Assembly (NCBI RefSeq): GCF_029016485.1
Contig: NZ_CP092106.1
Location: 2,108,001 to 2,172,000, forward strand
Reading direction: 5' to 3'
Length of the DNA: 64,000 bases
From: Vibrio sp. JC009
Lineage (GTDB): Bacteria; Pseudomonadota; Gammaproteobacteria; Enterobacterales; Vibrionaceae
Made by a program: the position numbers and the translations under genes. The notes beneath the pieces were generated by a model. That model did no database searches, was not told the origin of the DNA, and saw only the letters and a list, made by a program, of their open reading frames with translations. Shown here one piece after another: positions 9,504 to 17,657 of this stretch (positions are counted from its first letter, which is position 1; the number at the start of each line of letters is the position of its first letter).

Positions 9504-10139
9504 CTACAGAGATTTTTTAAGCTGCACTCCCAATGATGTTAAAGCTTGTTCACACTGGGACGCACTTGCAAACTGAATTGCTGAAATACCAACTGACTCT
9601 GCGCCCCTAACATTGTACGGCATATCATCTATAAACACGGTTTCTGAAGCCTTTAAATCATATTGAGAAAGTAGTGATTGGTATATTTCAGCCTGAGGCT
9701 TCAGTAAGCCAACTTCTGCAGAAACCGTTGCACCATCGAACAATGGCCAAAATGTGTAGGTCTGTTTTAAATAAGACACGATTTCATGAACATTGTCGGT
9801 TAACGCATAGACTCTGTAACCTGCGGATTTACAACGTTTGATTAAATCAACAGAGCCGTATATCAGAATTTGTGTTTGCTTCACATAGTAAAACAACTGC
9901 TCACACTCTAACTCAGTTAAGCCAAGGGTTTCCTGATACTGAGCCTTGGCCTCATATTCAGAAATCAGCCCTTTATTCAAACTTAACCAGGTTTCAGACT
10001 GAAATATTGACTTTGCTTGATCTTCAACAGATTCACTATCGCCAAATGTAAGCCTGATAATCTCCAATGGAGCCCAACGAACCACGACATTACCAATATC
10101 AAAAACAACATTCCTGATGTTAGCAGAACCCATACACAA
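9504..10139 (-). CDS. HAD-superfamily hydrolase (YihX-like)
   Basis: 211 residues with the HAD-IA motifs: FDIGNVVVRW (motif I, nucleophile Asp), YALTDN (motif II), and LLKPQAEIYQ followed by FIDDMPYNVRGAE (motifs III/IV). The GN after the nucleophile resembles E. coli YihX, a glucose-1-phosphate phosphatase, so a sugar-phosphate substrate is plausible but unproven. AAGGAG lies 8 bases before the ATG. Monocistronic by spacing. Confidence 0.85.
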   Translation of the reverse strand: MCMGSANIRNVVFDIGNVVVRWAPLEIIRLTFGDSESVEDQAKSIFQSETWLSLNKGLISEYEAKAQYQETLGLTELECEQLFYYVKQTQILIYGSVDLIKRCKSAGYRVYALTDNVHEIVSYLKQTYTFWPLFDGATVSAEVGLLKPQAEIYQSLLSQYDLKASETVFIDDMPYNVRGAESVGISAIQFASASQCEQALTSLGVQLKKSL

Positions 10140-10197
10140 CTCCTTTCACATAATATTTAGGGCCAGGCGGAATTTTTCGCTCTTTACCTTCGGTTTA

Positions 10198-10659
10198 TCA
10201 TGTTAGTGTTGAGTTTTGTTTTGCGCTTATGTCGGCGTAGCTGTGTAATAGCTCCGTAAGTGTGTTAACCCAGCCGAACACATCCACAGGTGCCTTGCGA
10301 AGGAGTGACTCAACATGCTCACAATGAGTTTCAAGGGAAATGGCCTGTTCCAGGTTAAATGATATTGCGTAGAAGTGCCATAACACTAACCGTGTCATTC
10401 TCTCACTATTTTGCTTTGCGTTTTCTGAGTCATCAAAAGCTTGTTGAACTTCACTCAGTGCAATGGCTGTCATACGCAACATTGCATCAAAGCGTGCTGA
10501 TAGCAGGCGCTCTTCACTGTCTACTTCTTCTTGCTCAAAGGTAAAAATTTCACTCATTACGTCTTCCGGCACCATTTTGCTGATGATTCGGGCGCTAAAC
10601 TCTTCCAGCTCATGGCGAGGCATAGTTACGAGGCATTCAAAGGTGTAATCACGAAGCAT
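10198..10659 (-). CDS. conserved-looking hypothetical protein
   Basis: 153 residues, acidic and mostly helical, with no membrane segment or signal peptide. It begins MLRDYTFECLVTMPRHELEEF. I cannot name the family with confidence; it resembles a Vibrio-specific domain of unknown function. It lies between the HAD gene and the 4.5S RNA gene, all on the minus strand. Confidence 0.7.
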   Translation of the reverse strand: MLRDYTFECLVTMPRHELEEFSARIISKMVPEDVMSEIFTFEQEEVDSEERLLSARFDAMLRMTAIALSEVQQAFDDSENAKQNSERMTRLVLWHFYAISFNLEQAISLETHCEHVESLLRKAPVDVFGWVNTLTELLHSYADISAKQNSTLT

Positions 10660-10736
10660 AAGAAATCACTCTGGCTAGTTAAAATTTGAGACAGTAAGGC
10701 TTAAGGTGTTGGTTTATTTTTACGGGGAGACAAATG

Positions 10737-10844
10737 GGTGGAAGCCCCAGCCACATCCCGGCACACAAGTCGTCCGCCCTGGCTGCTTCCTTCCGGACCT
10801 GACCAATTAAACAGAGTATTGTTGCGGGAGGACCAGGGCCTCCA
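10737..10844 (-). ncRNA. ffs: 4.5S RNA of the signal recognition particle
   Basis: The minus strand carries the hallmark SRP RNA core: GGTCAGGTCCGGAAGGAAGC followed by AGCC, with the matching TGTGCCGGGATGTGGCTG 3' side and terminal GGAGGC/GCTTCC pairing. This forms the Ffh-binding hairpin (GGAA tetraloop with internal loops). Ends are estimated from alignment by eye to the E. coli RNA. The product works with Ffh in co-translational membrane targeting. Confidence 0.95.
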
Positions 10845-10885
10845 TAGATTTTGTTTCGCTGGCTTGGAACCAGAGAGTGCGAAGG

Positions 10886-10914
10886 ATTATCTGTCATCCC
10901 CCGCTTCAATGCAA
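10886..10914 (-). promoter_or_regulatory. probable sigma-70 promoter of ffs
   Basis: On the minus strand TTGCAT and GATAAT are spaced by 17 bases, about 40 bases before the mature 4.5S 5' end. This agrees with a processed leader as in E. coli. Confidence 0.55.
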
Positions 10915-10954
10915 GCTATCAGGCACGTAAAATCACTGATTTGCGTTTAAATGC

Positions 10955-11704
10955 TTAATAATTGTCCTCATCCAAAGGTTCTGAGTATAAAAGATACTCT
11001 GTAGCCCATGCCGTTCCTAATAAGAACAGCCAGGCTGCCAGCACTTGTGAGGGTACTTCTGCGTTGGGTAGCATCATAAATGCGGAAAAGCCCACGGTGG
11101 GAAGTGACCAGTAAAGCAACCTGTGCCATTTAAAAGATTTTATCTCTTTCAGAGATTCCGTAGCAGCCATGATTCCGGTGACACCAATTGCCAGCAATGC
11201 CGCTTCCCACCACCCGGCCAGCCACAGAGGGAAGATAAACAGCAAAGACCACCAGCTATGCTGATGCTTGGTCGGCAGCTTCCAGTTCATGGTGGAGTAC
11301 CAGATCATGGCAACGGCGATAAGCTGAATAAGGGTTGCTCCCGCGCTGCCTTCCAGCTTGCCGTTAACCTGAGTAAGCATAATGCCGGACTCCATTGCCA
11401 GTACACATAAGGCCAATAATATGCGAACAAATCGGTTGCTCTTGGAACAAAAGGCTACCATAAGGACCGGGATCAGAATCCAGGTACTGATTGAGAGTGC
11501 AACCGGCTGATAAGGCAAAGTGAAGCCGTAAAGACAGATCGAGGCTAAAAGAAGAATTCCCGCAGGCCCGCTCTGCGGAATAATCCAGACCACAGGAATC
11601 ATAAAGGCGAGAATAGGAATGTCGCCTTCCGACATGTTTAATGCATGAGCGCAGACCACCACGAGCATTAATGTCATGATGAACTGGACTACAGATCTCA
11701 ACAT
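10955..11704 (-). CDS. polytopic inner-membrane protein, unrecognised
   Basis: 249 residues with about seven to eight hydrophobic segments (starting MLRSVVQFIMTLMLVVV), short loops and an acidic C-terminal tail. No transporter or enzyme motif was recognised. It sits upstream of ffs on the same strand and divergent from the alkyltransferase-like gene. Confidence 0.75.
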   Translation of the reverse strand: MLRSVVQFIMTLMLVVVCAHALNMSEGDIPILAFMIPVVWIIPQSGPAGILLLASICLYGFTLPYQPVALSISTWILIPVLMVAFCSKSNRFVRILLALCVLAMESGIMLTQVNGKLEGSAGATLIQLIAVAMIWYSTMNWKLPTKHQHSWWSLLFIFPLWLAGWWEAALLAIGVTGIMAATESLKEIKSFKWHRLLYWSLPTVGFSAFMMLPNAEVPSQVLAAWLFLLGTAWATEYLLYSEPLDEDNY

Positions 11705-11874
11705 GAGTCACCTCCGTTAACAGACAACCACACTGTAAGAAACATTTCCTTAACTTTATAATATGATAGTCTAATAAATGAAAGATAGAGTCAGGTCACT
11801 AGTTATTTAAAACCTGCTTAACTCAGGTCACACCCTGGCCAATTGGCCCGCCGAATAAATGATTGTATGCCGCT

Positions 11875-12186
11875 ATGGAAGATTTTTTGCCACAAATATA
11901 TGCCGTAATTCACCAGATCCCTTACGGAAAGGTCACCTCCTATGGTGAAATTGCCCGCTTAGCCGGATATCCGGGGTACGCACGCCATGTGGGCAAAGCG
12001 CTGGGCAAGCTGCCTGAAGATACTATGCTGCCCTGGCATCGCGTTCTCAATAGTCAGGGAAAAATCTCACTAACGGGAGATTCATTTATCAGGCAGAAAG
12101 AGCGCCTGGAAAGCGAAGGCGTTGGTGTCAATTCAAACGGAAAGGTCAGCCTTAAATTATACAAGTGGGCTTTTGCTAGTTTCTGA
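11875..12186 (+). CDS. alkyltransferase-like DNA-damage protein (Atl/YbaZ type)
   Basis: About 103 residues from the second in-frame ATG (an ATG at 11863 would add four). It has the MGMT C-terminal fold: PYGKVTSYGEIARLAGYP, then the helix-turn-helix HVGKALGKLP. The alkyl-acceptor motif PCHRV reads PWHRV, so the reactive cysteine is replaced by tryptophan. That marks it as an Atl protein, which binds O6-alkylguanine and flags it for nucleotide excision repair instead of removing the alkyl group. uvrB lies elsewhere in this window. An IS607-type element begins right after the stop codon. Confidence 0.9.
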   Translation: MEDFLPQIYAVIHQIPYGKVTSYGEIARLAGYPGYARHVGKALGKLPEDTMLPWHRVLNSQGKISLTGDSFIRQKERLESEGVGVNSNGKVSLKLYKWAFASF

Positions 12187-12196
12187 ATAGTTGATT

Positions 12197-14020
12197 AAAC
12201 CTGATCATAGGAGGTAATTCCTATGAAAATAATAGACCTCAGTTTAGTCAGTATCAGTGAAGCGGCCCGACACTATGGGGTTTCCGTACCAACTATGCGT
12301 CGATGGGATAAATCTGGCATGCTCAAATCTGATTGCCGGACTTTAGGCAACCACCGACGTTATCATCTGTATAAACAGGATAAAATCAAAGTGGGTTATA
12401 CCCGTGTCAGCAGCCATGATCAGAAATCCGACCCGATCACGCAAGCCGAGTTCCTCGCTCCCTTCTGCGATCTTGTCTTAGAGGACTTAGGCTCCGGTCT
12501 GAACTGTAAGAAGCCACGCTTGAGAAAGCTCATTGCTATGCTGTTGGCAAAGCAGGTGTCCGAACTGCATTTATCACATAAGGATCGTTTGCTGCGCTTT
12601 GGCCACGAGCTTGTCTTTCAATTGTGTCAATGGTCTGGAACAAAAGTGATTATCCATAAGGAAGAGAAAGAAATTTCTTTTGAGCAAGAATTATGCAGGG
12701 ATGTCATCACTCTGATGACGGTGTTCTCCGCAAGACTTTACGGAAAGCGATCTCACTCGAACAAAAAGGCCAAAGTTATTTGATACTGTGTATGCAACCA
12801 GCATAATTCAGCTATGCAGATTTCTTTCAAAACTCAGTTGTTCACCAATAACCGGCAGGCGACTTACATGGCGAAGGCGTCGGGCACAGCTCGTTTCGTC
12901 TGGAACTGGGCTCTGGCGAACTGGAATGAGCAATATCAGCAGGTTAAGGAAGGTAAACGGGATAATAAACCGAATGGCATGAGCCTGAAGAAGGAATTCA
13001 ATGCCATCAAGAAATCCGACTACCCCTGGGTTTATGAGGTTACTAAGTACGCCTCCCAGCAACCTTTTATCCACCTTGGCCGGGCATGGTCTGAGTATTT
13101 CAAAGGAAACCGTAACCGCCCTAAGTTTAAAAAGAAAGGCCGATGCCGTGATGCCTTTTATATAGGAGGAGACCAGGTAAAAGTGCGGGGCCGGTTTGTC
13201 AAAGTGCCCAATTTAGGCTGGGTGCGTATGGCCGAGCAAATTAAATACGGCGGACATATTAACTCAATGACGATATCCCGCAGAGCAGACAAATGGTACG
13301 TTTCCTTCTCTATTAATGTCGAAGTCTCAATGCTCCCCTGTCAAAACCAAGCAGACGTCGGAGTGGACTTAGGCATTAAGGCACTGGCCACTTTAAGTCG
13401 CGGAGAAATCCGTTACTGGTTTTCACCCAAACCACTGCAACAGAATCTTCGCAAACTGGCCCGCTATCAACGGCGGTTGGCCAAAAAAGTAAAAGGCTCA
13501 AATGGCTATAAAAAACTCAGAATGAAAATCGCCAGACTCCATAAACGCATTGCTGATATCCGTAGCAATACACTTCATCAACTCACTTGCTATCTGGTGA
13601 AAAACTTCAGTGACATCACCATTGAGGACTTAAACGTTAAAGGTATGCTGAGCAATGGCAGGTTAGCCAGACATATTGCAGACGTGGGGTTTTATGAGTT
13701 TAGAAGGCAGCTTGAATACAAATGTCAGAACTTTATGGTCAGGTTAAACGTGGCAGACAGATGGTATCCTTCCAGTAAGCGATGTTCGTCCTGTGGCAGA
13801 CACAATCCGAACCTGACGTTAAGTGACCGGGCTTATCGATGCGAGTGTGGCCTGGAAATCTGCCGGGACCACAATGCTGCCATCAATTTAGAATCATATA
13901 CGGCTCGTTCAGCCGGAATTCACGACGCCGGAGATAACGGCTCTGTCCCTGCAGCAAGACAGCAAGGGCAACCAGTATCGTTGAACGCGTCAGAAAGCAT
14001 CAAACCCCATGATCAGGTTT
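12197..14020 (+). mobile_element. IS607-type insertion sequence (approximate ends)
   Basis: Contains a serine recombinase gene and a tnpB gene in the same direction, the IS607 arrangement. A nearly perfect 15-base inverted pair (AAACCTGATCATAGG at 12197-12211; CCCATGATCAGGTTT at 14006-14020, one mismatch) brackets both genes. IS607 elements need not have terminal inverted repeats, so the true ends could lie slightly outside; the right end must fall before the host terminator at about 14063. No target duplication is expected for this family. Confidence 0.75.
12223..12783 (+). CDS. tnpA: IS607-family serine recombinase (TnpA)
   Basis: 186 residues. An N-terminal MerR-like helix-turn-helix (SISEAARHYGVSVPTMRRWD) is followed by a serine-resolvase catalytic domain: GYTRVSSHDQK carries the nucleophile serine (residue 63 or 64), then EDLGSGLNCKKPRL and HKDRLLRFGHEL. 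The order, DNA-binding domain before catalytic domain, is diagnostic of IS607. AGGAGG lies 7 bases before the ATG. Length and motifs are intact, so the element could be active. Confidence 0.93.
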   Translation: MKIIDLSLVSISEAARHYGVSVPTMRRWDKSGMLKSDCRTLGNHRRYHLYKQDKIKVGYTRVSSHDQKSDPITQAEFLAPFCDLVLEDLGSGLNCKKPRLRKLIAMLLAKQVSELHLSHKDRLLRFGHELVFQLCQWSGTKVIIHKEEKEISFEQELCRDVITLMTVFSARLYGKRSHSNKKAKVI

Positions 14021-14103
14021 GTGTAGGTATTTCAGAACGGAATCTTAGAGACGACAGAAAACAAAAAAGCTCTTGCGTAACAAGAGCTTTTTTCTTTAAG
14101 TAA
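12814..14103 (+). CDS. tnpB: TnpB RNA-guided nuclease of the IS607-type element
   Basis: 429 residues. N-terminal OrfB helix domain (about 1-45), a split RuvC domain with Asp185 (GVDLG), Glu271 (TIEDL) and Asp352 (RDHNAA), and a zinc ribbon (Cys324, Cys327, Cys343, Cys345). All three catalytic acidic residues are present. TnpB proteins use a guide RNA overlapping the 3' end of their own gene. The residues after about 375 show no family similarity that I can see, and the last residues (SSCVTRAFFFK) are encoded by the host terminator stem, so the stop codon is supplied by flanking DNA. The gene begins 30 bases after tnpA. Confidence 0.93.
   Translation: MQISFKTQLFTNNRQATYMAKASGTARFVWNWALANWNEQYQQVKEGKRDNKPNGMSLKKEFNAIKKSDYPWVYEVTKYASQQPFIHLGRAWSEYFKGNRNRPKFKKKGRCRDAFYIGGDQVKVRGRFVKVPNLGWVRMAEQIKYGGHINSMTISRRADKWYVSFSINVEVSMLPCQNQADVGVDLGIKALATLSRGEIRYWFSPKPLQQNLRKLARYQRRLAKKVKGSNGYKKLRMKIARLHKRIADIRSNTLHQLTCYLVKNFSDITIEDLNVKGMLSNGRLARHIADVGFYEFRRQLEYKCQNFMVRLNVADRWYPSSKRCSSCGRHNPNLTLSDRAYRCECGLEICRDHNAAINLESYTARSAGIHDAGDNGSVPAARQQGQPVSLNASESIKPHDQVCVGISERNLRDDRKQKSSCVTRAFFFK
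14063..14093. terminator. bidirectional terminator between tnpB and the MCP gene
   Basis: AAAAAAGCTCTTG and CAAGAGCTTTTTT with a 5-base loop. It is properly placed to end the leftward MCP transcript and is overlapped by the last codons of the tnpB frame. Confidence 0.85.
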
Positions 14104-14117
14104 AGTGCGCAGATTAC

Positions 14118-15866
14118 TTATCCTGCAGTTTTGAAGTTGGCAACCTGAGTCTGCAGACCTAACGCAAGTTCTCTTAGCTTGATACTTGCATCAGCGATTT
14201 GAGTAGAACCTTTCGCAGATTCATCAGCTACCTGATTGATTCTGGCAAGGTTACGGTCGATATCCTCTGCTACCGATTGCTGTTCGCTGGAAGCTGTAGC
14301 AATCATCTGGCTCTTGTTGTTAATGTCAGCAACGGAAGATGCAATTTCACTGATATTCTCACCGGCAGATTCAACATCAGACACAGTAACAGCAACACGC
14401 TCTAATCCTTTTTGCATAGCCACAGTTGCGCGCTCAGTGCCACTTTGCAGGCTGGTGATTATCTCCTGAATCTCAGCGGTTGAAGTTTGGGTTCTGCTGG
14501 CAAGCGTTCTGACTTCATCGGCCACCACCGCAAATCCACGTCCCTGCTCGCCTGCTCTGGCCGCTTCTATTGCAGCATTCAAAGCCAGAAGATTAGTCTG
14601 GTCAGCAATATCACCAATCACGCCAAGCACTGAACCTATGTTATTTGACTCGGCCTGAAGATCCTGAATCACATCAGAAATAGAGTTAACCTCTTCGGAT
14701 AGTACGCGGGCATTGTTAATGACGTTGGTCACCACTTCATTAACTTTCTCTACCTGACCATTGGCATTATCAACCGACTCAGAAGTGTTTTCTGCATTTC
14801 TGGCAACTTCACCGACAGTTGAAGACATCTGAGTCATCGCCGTAGCCACTTGCTCCACTTCGCTAAACTGCTGCGCAATACCACTGTTTGTTTGTTCGCT
14901 GATAGATGACAGCTCTTCTGCTGCCTGAGCAACTTCATTCGCCGCGTCTTTAACACTAACAATAGTGTCGTGTAGCGTGGCACTCATTGAAGACAGGCCA
15001 TTGGCAAGACTGTCCCTGTGTTTGCACTTGTTGTCTTTGTGGAAAGCCAAATCACCGTCAGCGATACGCCCCATAGACGCCAGCACCTTTTTCGGTTCAC
15101 CGCCAATCTGCTTCATAATTCCCAGATAGATAAAGTAAGCGACTGCAGCAAAGACAAAGAAAGTCAGAGTCATGCAGGTGATAAGTAAGTTCTGATAAAA
15201 CGAAACCTCTTCCTTATTTACCAATACTTTTGCCTGAGTACGCTCATCCAGAAGGCTCAGAAAATCGTTAACCGGAGCCATGATTTTTGCTTTGTCTTTA
15301 TGGTACTGGTCGTTATGCATGATACGGCGCGCCATCTCCCAGTCCGGCTCGGCTTTACGTGTATAGTTACCGTTTCCGTCATCGTATAAACCTTTCACGG
15401 CATTCATCGCAATGGTTTCAGTGGTCACCAGGCCATCAGAGTTATTCTGCGCTTCGGTCAGCTTATTAAACTCTTGCTCGGAAAAGCCGGCTTTTTGCAT
15501 AAGTGACTGCAAAGATTCGGTGGCACCATCCTGACGTGGCTTATCGCCATAGTTCAGAACCAGATCCCAGTAGATTCTTTCCATATTGACCGGTCTGGCC
15601 TTATCGCCATTACGAATCGCCAGGATATCCCAGTACATTTTTTCGTACTTGTCATCACCGGTCATCACGTAAGTTCGGGCAAGTCGGGTCAGATCGTCTG
15701 AACTCTGTCTGAGTTCATCCGCCAGCAGATAAGAAGAGTATCGCTCCACCTGGCTCTCATACAGAGAGTCATGCTTGATCGTGATTGTATATATAAGCAC
15801 GCCAACCATAAGCAGAGATCCAAAAGTAAGAAAGGCACCTGTAAGCAAAAGTCGTTTTAAGCTCAT
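14118..15866 (-). CDS. methyl-accepting chemotaxis protein
   Basis: 582 residues. Helix at about 7-28, a mainly helical periplasmic sensor (about 30-225), helix at about 226-249, HAMP (about 250-305) and a long cytoplasmic signalling hairpin. The CheA/CheW-contact tip is intact ([20 protein letters not shown], then [12 protein letters not shown]). The ligand is unknown. AAGGA precedes the ATG by 6 bases. Confidence 0.93.
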   Translation of the reverse strand: MSLKRLLLTGAFLTFGSLLMVGVLIYTITIKHDSLYESQVERYSSYLLADELRQSSDDLTRLARTYVMTGDDKYEKMYWDILAIRNGDKARPVNMERIYWDLVLNYGDKPRQDGATESLQSLMQKAGFSEQEFNKLTEAQNNSDGLVTTETIAMNAVKGLYDDGNGNYTRKAEPDWEMARRIMHNDQYHKDKAKIMAPVNDFLSLLDERTQAKVLVNKEEVSFYQNLLITCMTLTFFVFAAVAYFIYLGIMKQIGGEPKKVLASMGRIADGDLAFHKDNKCKHRDSLANGLSSMSATLHDTIVSVKDAANEVAQAAEELSSISEQTNSGIAQQFSEVEQVATAMTQMSSTVGEVARNAENTSESVDNANGQVEKVNEVVTNVINNARVLSEEVNSISDVIQDLQAESNNIGSVLGVIGDIADQTNLLALNAAIEAARAGEQGRGFAVVADEVRTLASRTQTSTAEIQEIITSLQSGTERATVAMQKGLERVAVTVSDVESAGENISEIASSVADINNKSQMIATASSEQQSVAEDIDRNLARINQVADESAKGSTQIADASIKLRELALGLQTQVANFKTAG

Positions 15867-16550
15867 CTCAAATCCTTGTTAGCATCGAACTATTAAACTA
15901 CGAACAATTGAACTTTGGGCTAGCCTTATTCTTATTTAGCATCAAACTTCTGCTTTAATCTTACAATCGTTATTCTCTATACAGCTCACTTACAGTCTAA
16001 CTTTGTTTCCCAGTTGTTCTGATTTGTTCCATCCACGCCTCCTGAATACTCCTTCACCGGAGGCGGTGAGCTATTTATACTTAAGCCAGAAACAAATTTC
16101 CATAGTCAAAATATGGTTAATATTCCAAGGTGTGATCGATGTTACACAAGTTTACATTTGGCTCACACAATTTTCACAAATCAACTCAAAATCAGTGTTA
16201 ACGACACTTTTGAAACGACACCTAAATTCCCAATCAACCCTTACATACCAACAAACAGACATCACAAACCATGATGATTTTTCTCATTTGTCTTTCTTAT
16301 GATTAAATTTAACATATAGATTACATTCATTAAGCTGCTCCATAAGCACCTTACTGCATCACCAAACATCAGGCAGATAACAACCTGGTTTTCTATGCCA
16401 TGTCTGTTAATTTCAGTTCCTGGCCCTAGGAAAAACAAAAACGGCCTGAGTTAACTTTCTTTTTCAGCTCTCAGATTCAATGCGTCCGAGCTACAAAGAG
16501 GTTAAATCAGGCCATTACTATTTTAGGTAAAGAGTCTGTTAACGCGTGCG
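15867..16550. other. 684-base intergenic region between the MCP and hcr genes
   Basis: No convincing protein gene except a tiny leader-like ORF (minus strand, 16032 to 15997: AGGAGG, 5-base spacer, ATG, 11 codons). It also holds a GC-rich hairpin near 16037-16070, a CRP-like half-perfect site (TGTGA-N6-TTACA at 16131-16146) and the long hairpin downstream of hcr. Otherwise AT-rich. Confidence 0.5.
16430..16513 (-). terminator. long stem-loop terminator after hcr, possible 3'-derived sRNA
   Basis: GGCCTGAGTTAAC (16443-16455) pairs with GTTAAATCAGGCC (16501-16513), 12 of 13 bases, with an inner AGCTC/GAGCT stem. On the minus strand the structure is followed by GTTTTTGTTTTT. It begins about 38 bases after the hcr stop. 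Confidence 0.65.
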
Positions 16551-17582
16551 TTAGTTCAGACTGACTTCCACATCCGAATTCACCTTACATGAACAAGCCA
16601 GTGCATAGCCCTGCTCGATATCCGCTTCGGTTAAGGTTTCAGTGCTGGTTCGCTCTACTTCACCTTCTTTCACTTTAACCCGGCATGAGCCACAGATCCC
16701 ACTGCGACATGCTGCAATGATAGGAAGACCACCGCTTTCCAGAGCATCAATCAGCATACTTCCTGCGTCCGCTTCCTGCTCCATACCGAAGTCCGGTACC
16801 GCGATTTTTACCGCACCTGACGCTTCCTGCTCATCTGAAGCGCACTGCTCCAGCGGAGTGAAGCTCTCTTCATAGAAACGCGACATATCAAAGCCGATCT
16901 CAGAAAGGTAGCGCTCCCCATCCTGCATAAAGCCAACCGGCCCGCACAGATAAACGCTTCTTTCCAGAATATCCGGAGAAAGGTTCACCAGCCACTCTTT
17001 GTCCAGACGCCCCTGCGAGTACACAGTTTCACTGTTGTCTTTCAGCAGCAGCTTCAGATGGAAATTTTCATACTCATCTGCCAGCTGTTCAAGTTCAGCA
17101 AAGTAGATGGTGTTTTCTTTGCTGCGGGCCTGATGAATAAAGTCGATATCCAGCTTAATTCCTTTATTCAGCCACTCGCGGACCATAGACATTACCGGGC
17201 TGATACCACAGCCGGCACTCACCATGGTGACCTTAGCCGTAGGTTCACAATCAACACTGTTAAACTGACCGGCCGGCTTTAGCACCTGAATTTTGTCGCC
17301 TTCTTTTAGGTTGTCGACAATATGATTTGAAACCAGACCACCCTCAACACGCTTTACCGTAAAGCTAAGCTGACTGTCAGAGGGAACCGAGCTGATAGAG
17401 TAAGCTCTGTATTCTGTTTTACCGCCCAGTTCAACGCCAAGCGAGCAAAACTGACCCGGTTTAAAATCAAATTGCATTTCTTTATCTGCAGACACAAGAG
17501 AAAAGCTGACCGTATCTGGTGTTTCACTCCACTTCTCTTTACACACAAGCTCTATTGAGTCTGAACCTAACCAAGCATTCAT
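16551..17582 (-). CDS. hcr: NADH oxidoreductase for hybrid-cluster protein
   Basis: 343 residues from the ATG at 17582, which has AAAGGT 8 bases upstream; a TTG at 17600 would add six. FAD domain with RAYSISS, NAD domain with SAGCGISPVMSM and YLCGPVGFM, and a C-terminal 2Fe-2S plant-type ferredoxin domain (CRSGICGSCRVKV and a later Cys near LACSC). It passes electrons from NADH to Hcp. Gene order norR-hcp-hcr on one strand supports the assignment. Confidence 0.93.
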   Translation of the reverse strand: MNAWLGSDSIELVCKEKWSETPDTVSFSLVSADKEMQFDFKPGQFCSLGVELGGKTEYRAYSISSVPSDSQLSFTVKRVEGGLVSNHIVDNLKEGDKIQVLKPAGQFNSVDCEPTAKVTMVSAGCGISPVMSMVREWLNKGIKLDIDFIHQARSKENTIYFAELEQLADEYENFHLKLLLKDNSETVYSQGRLDKEWLVNLSPDILERSVYLCGPVGFMQDGERYLSEIGFDMSRFYEESFTPLEQCASDEQEASGAVKIAVPDFGMEQEADAGSMLIDALESGGLPIIAACRSGICGSCRVKVKEGEVERTSTETLTEADIEQGYALACSCKVNSDVEVSLN

Positions 17583-17616
17583 AATTATTACCTTTATCAA
17601 ATCCTGAGAAACACAA

Positions 17617-17642
17617 ACCCGGCAGAGATGAAGCTGCCGGGT
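17617..17642 (-). terminator. intercistronic hairpin between hcp and hcr
   Basis: Nine-base perfect arms (ACCCGGCAG / CTGCCGGGT) with an 8-base loop. Only a weak T-rich tail (TTTGTGTTTC) follows on the minus strand, so partial termination or mRNA processing that lowers hcr relative to hcp is more likely than full stop. Confidence 0.5.
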
Positions 17643-17657
17643 GATTAAGCGAAGCGG

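Noticed and set aside
10679..10950. Two open frames overlapping the ffs region
   Set aside because: They lie across the 4.5S RNA gene and its promoter and show no protein features.
12788..12982. 64-codon frame between and over tnpA and tnpB
   Set aside because: Alternative frame of the tnpB start; the TnpB frame carries the family motifs.
16003..16302. 99-codon plus-strand frame in the MCP-hcr gap
   Set aside because: No ribosome-binding site, low-complexity composition, and no family resemblance.
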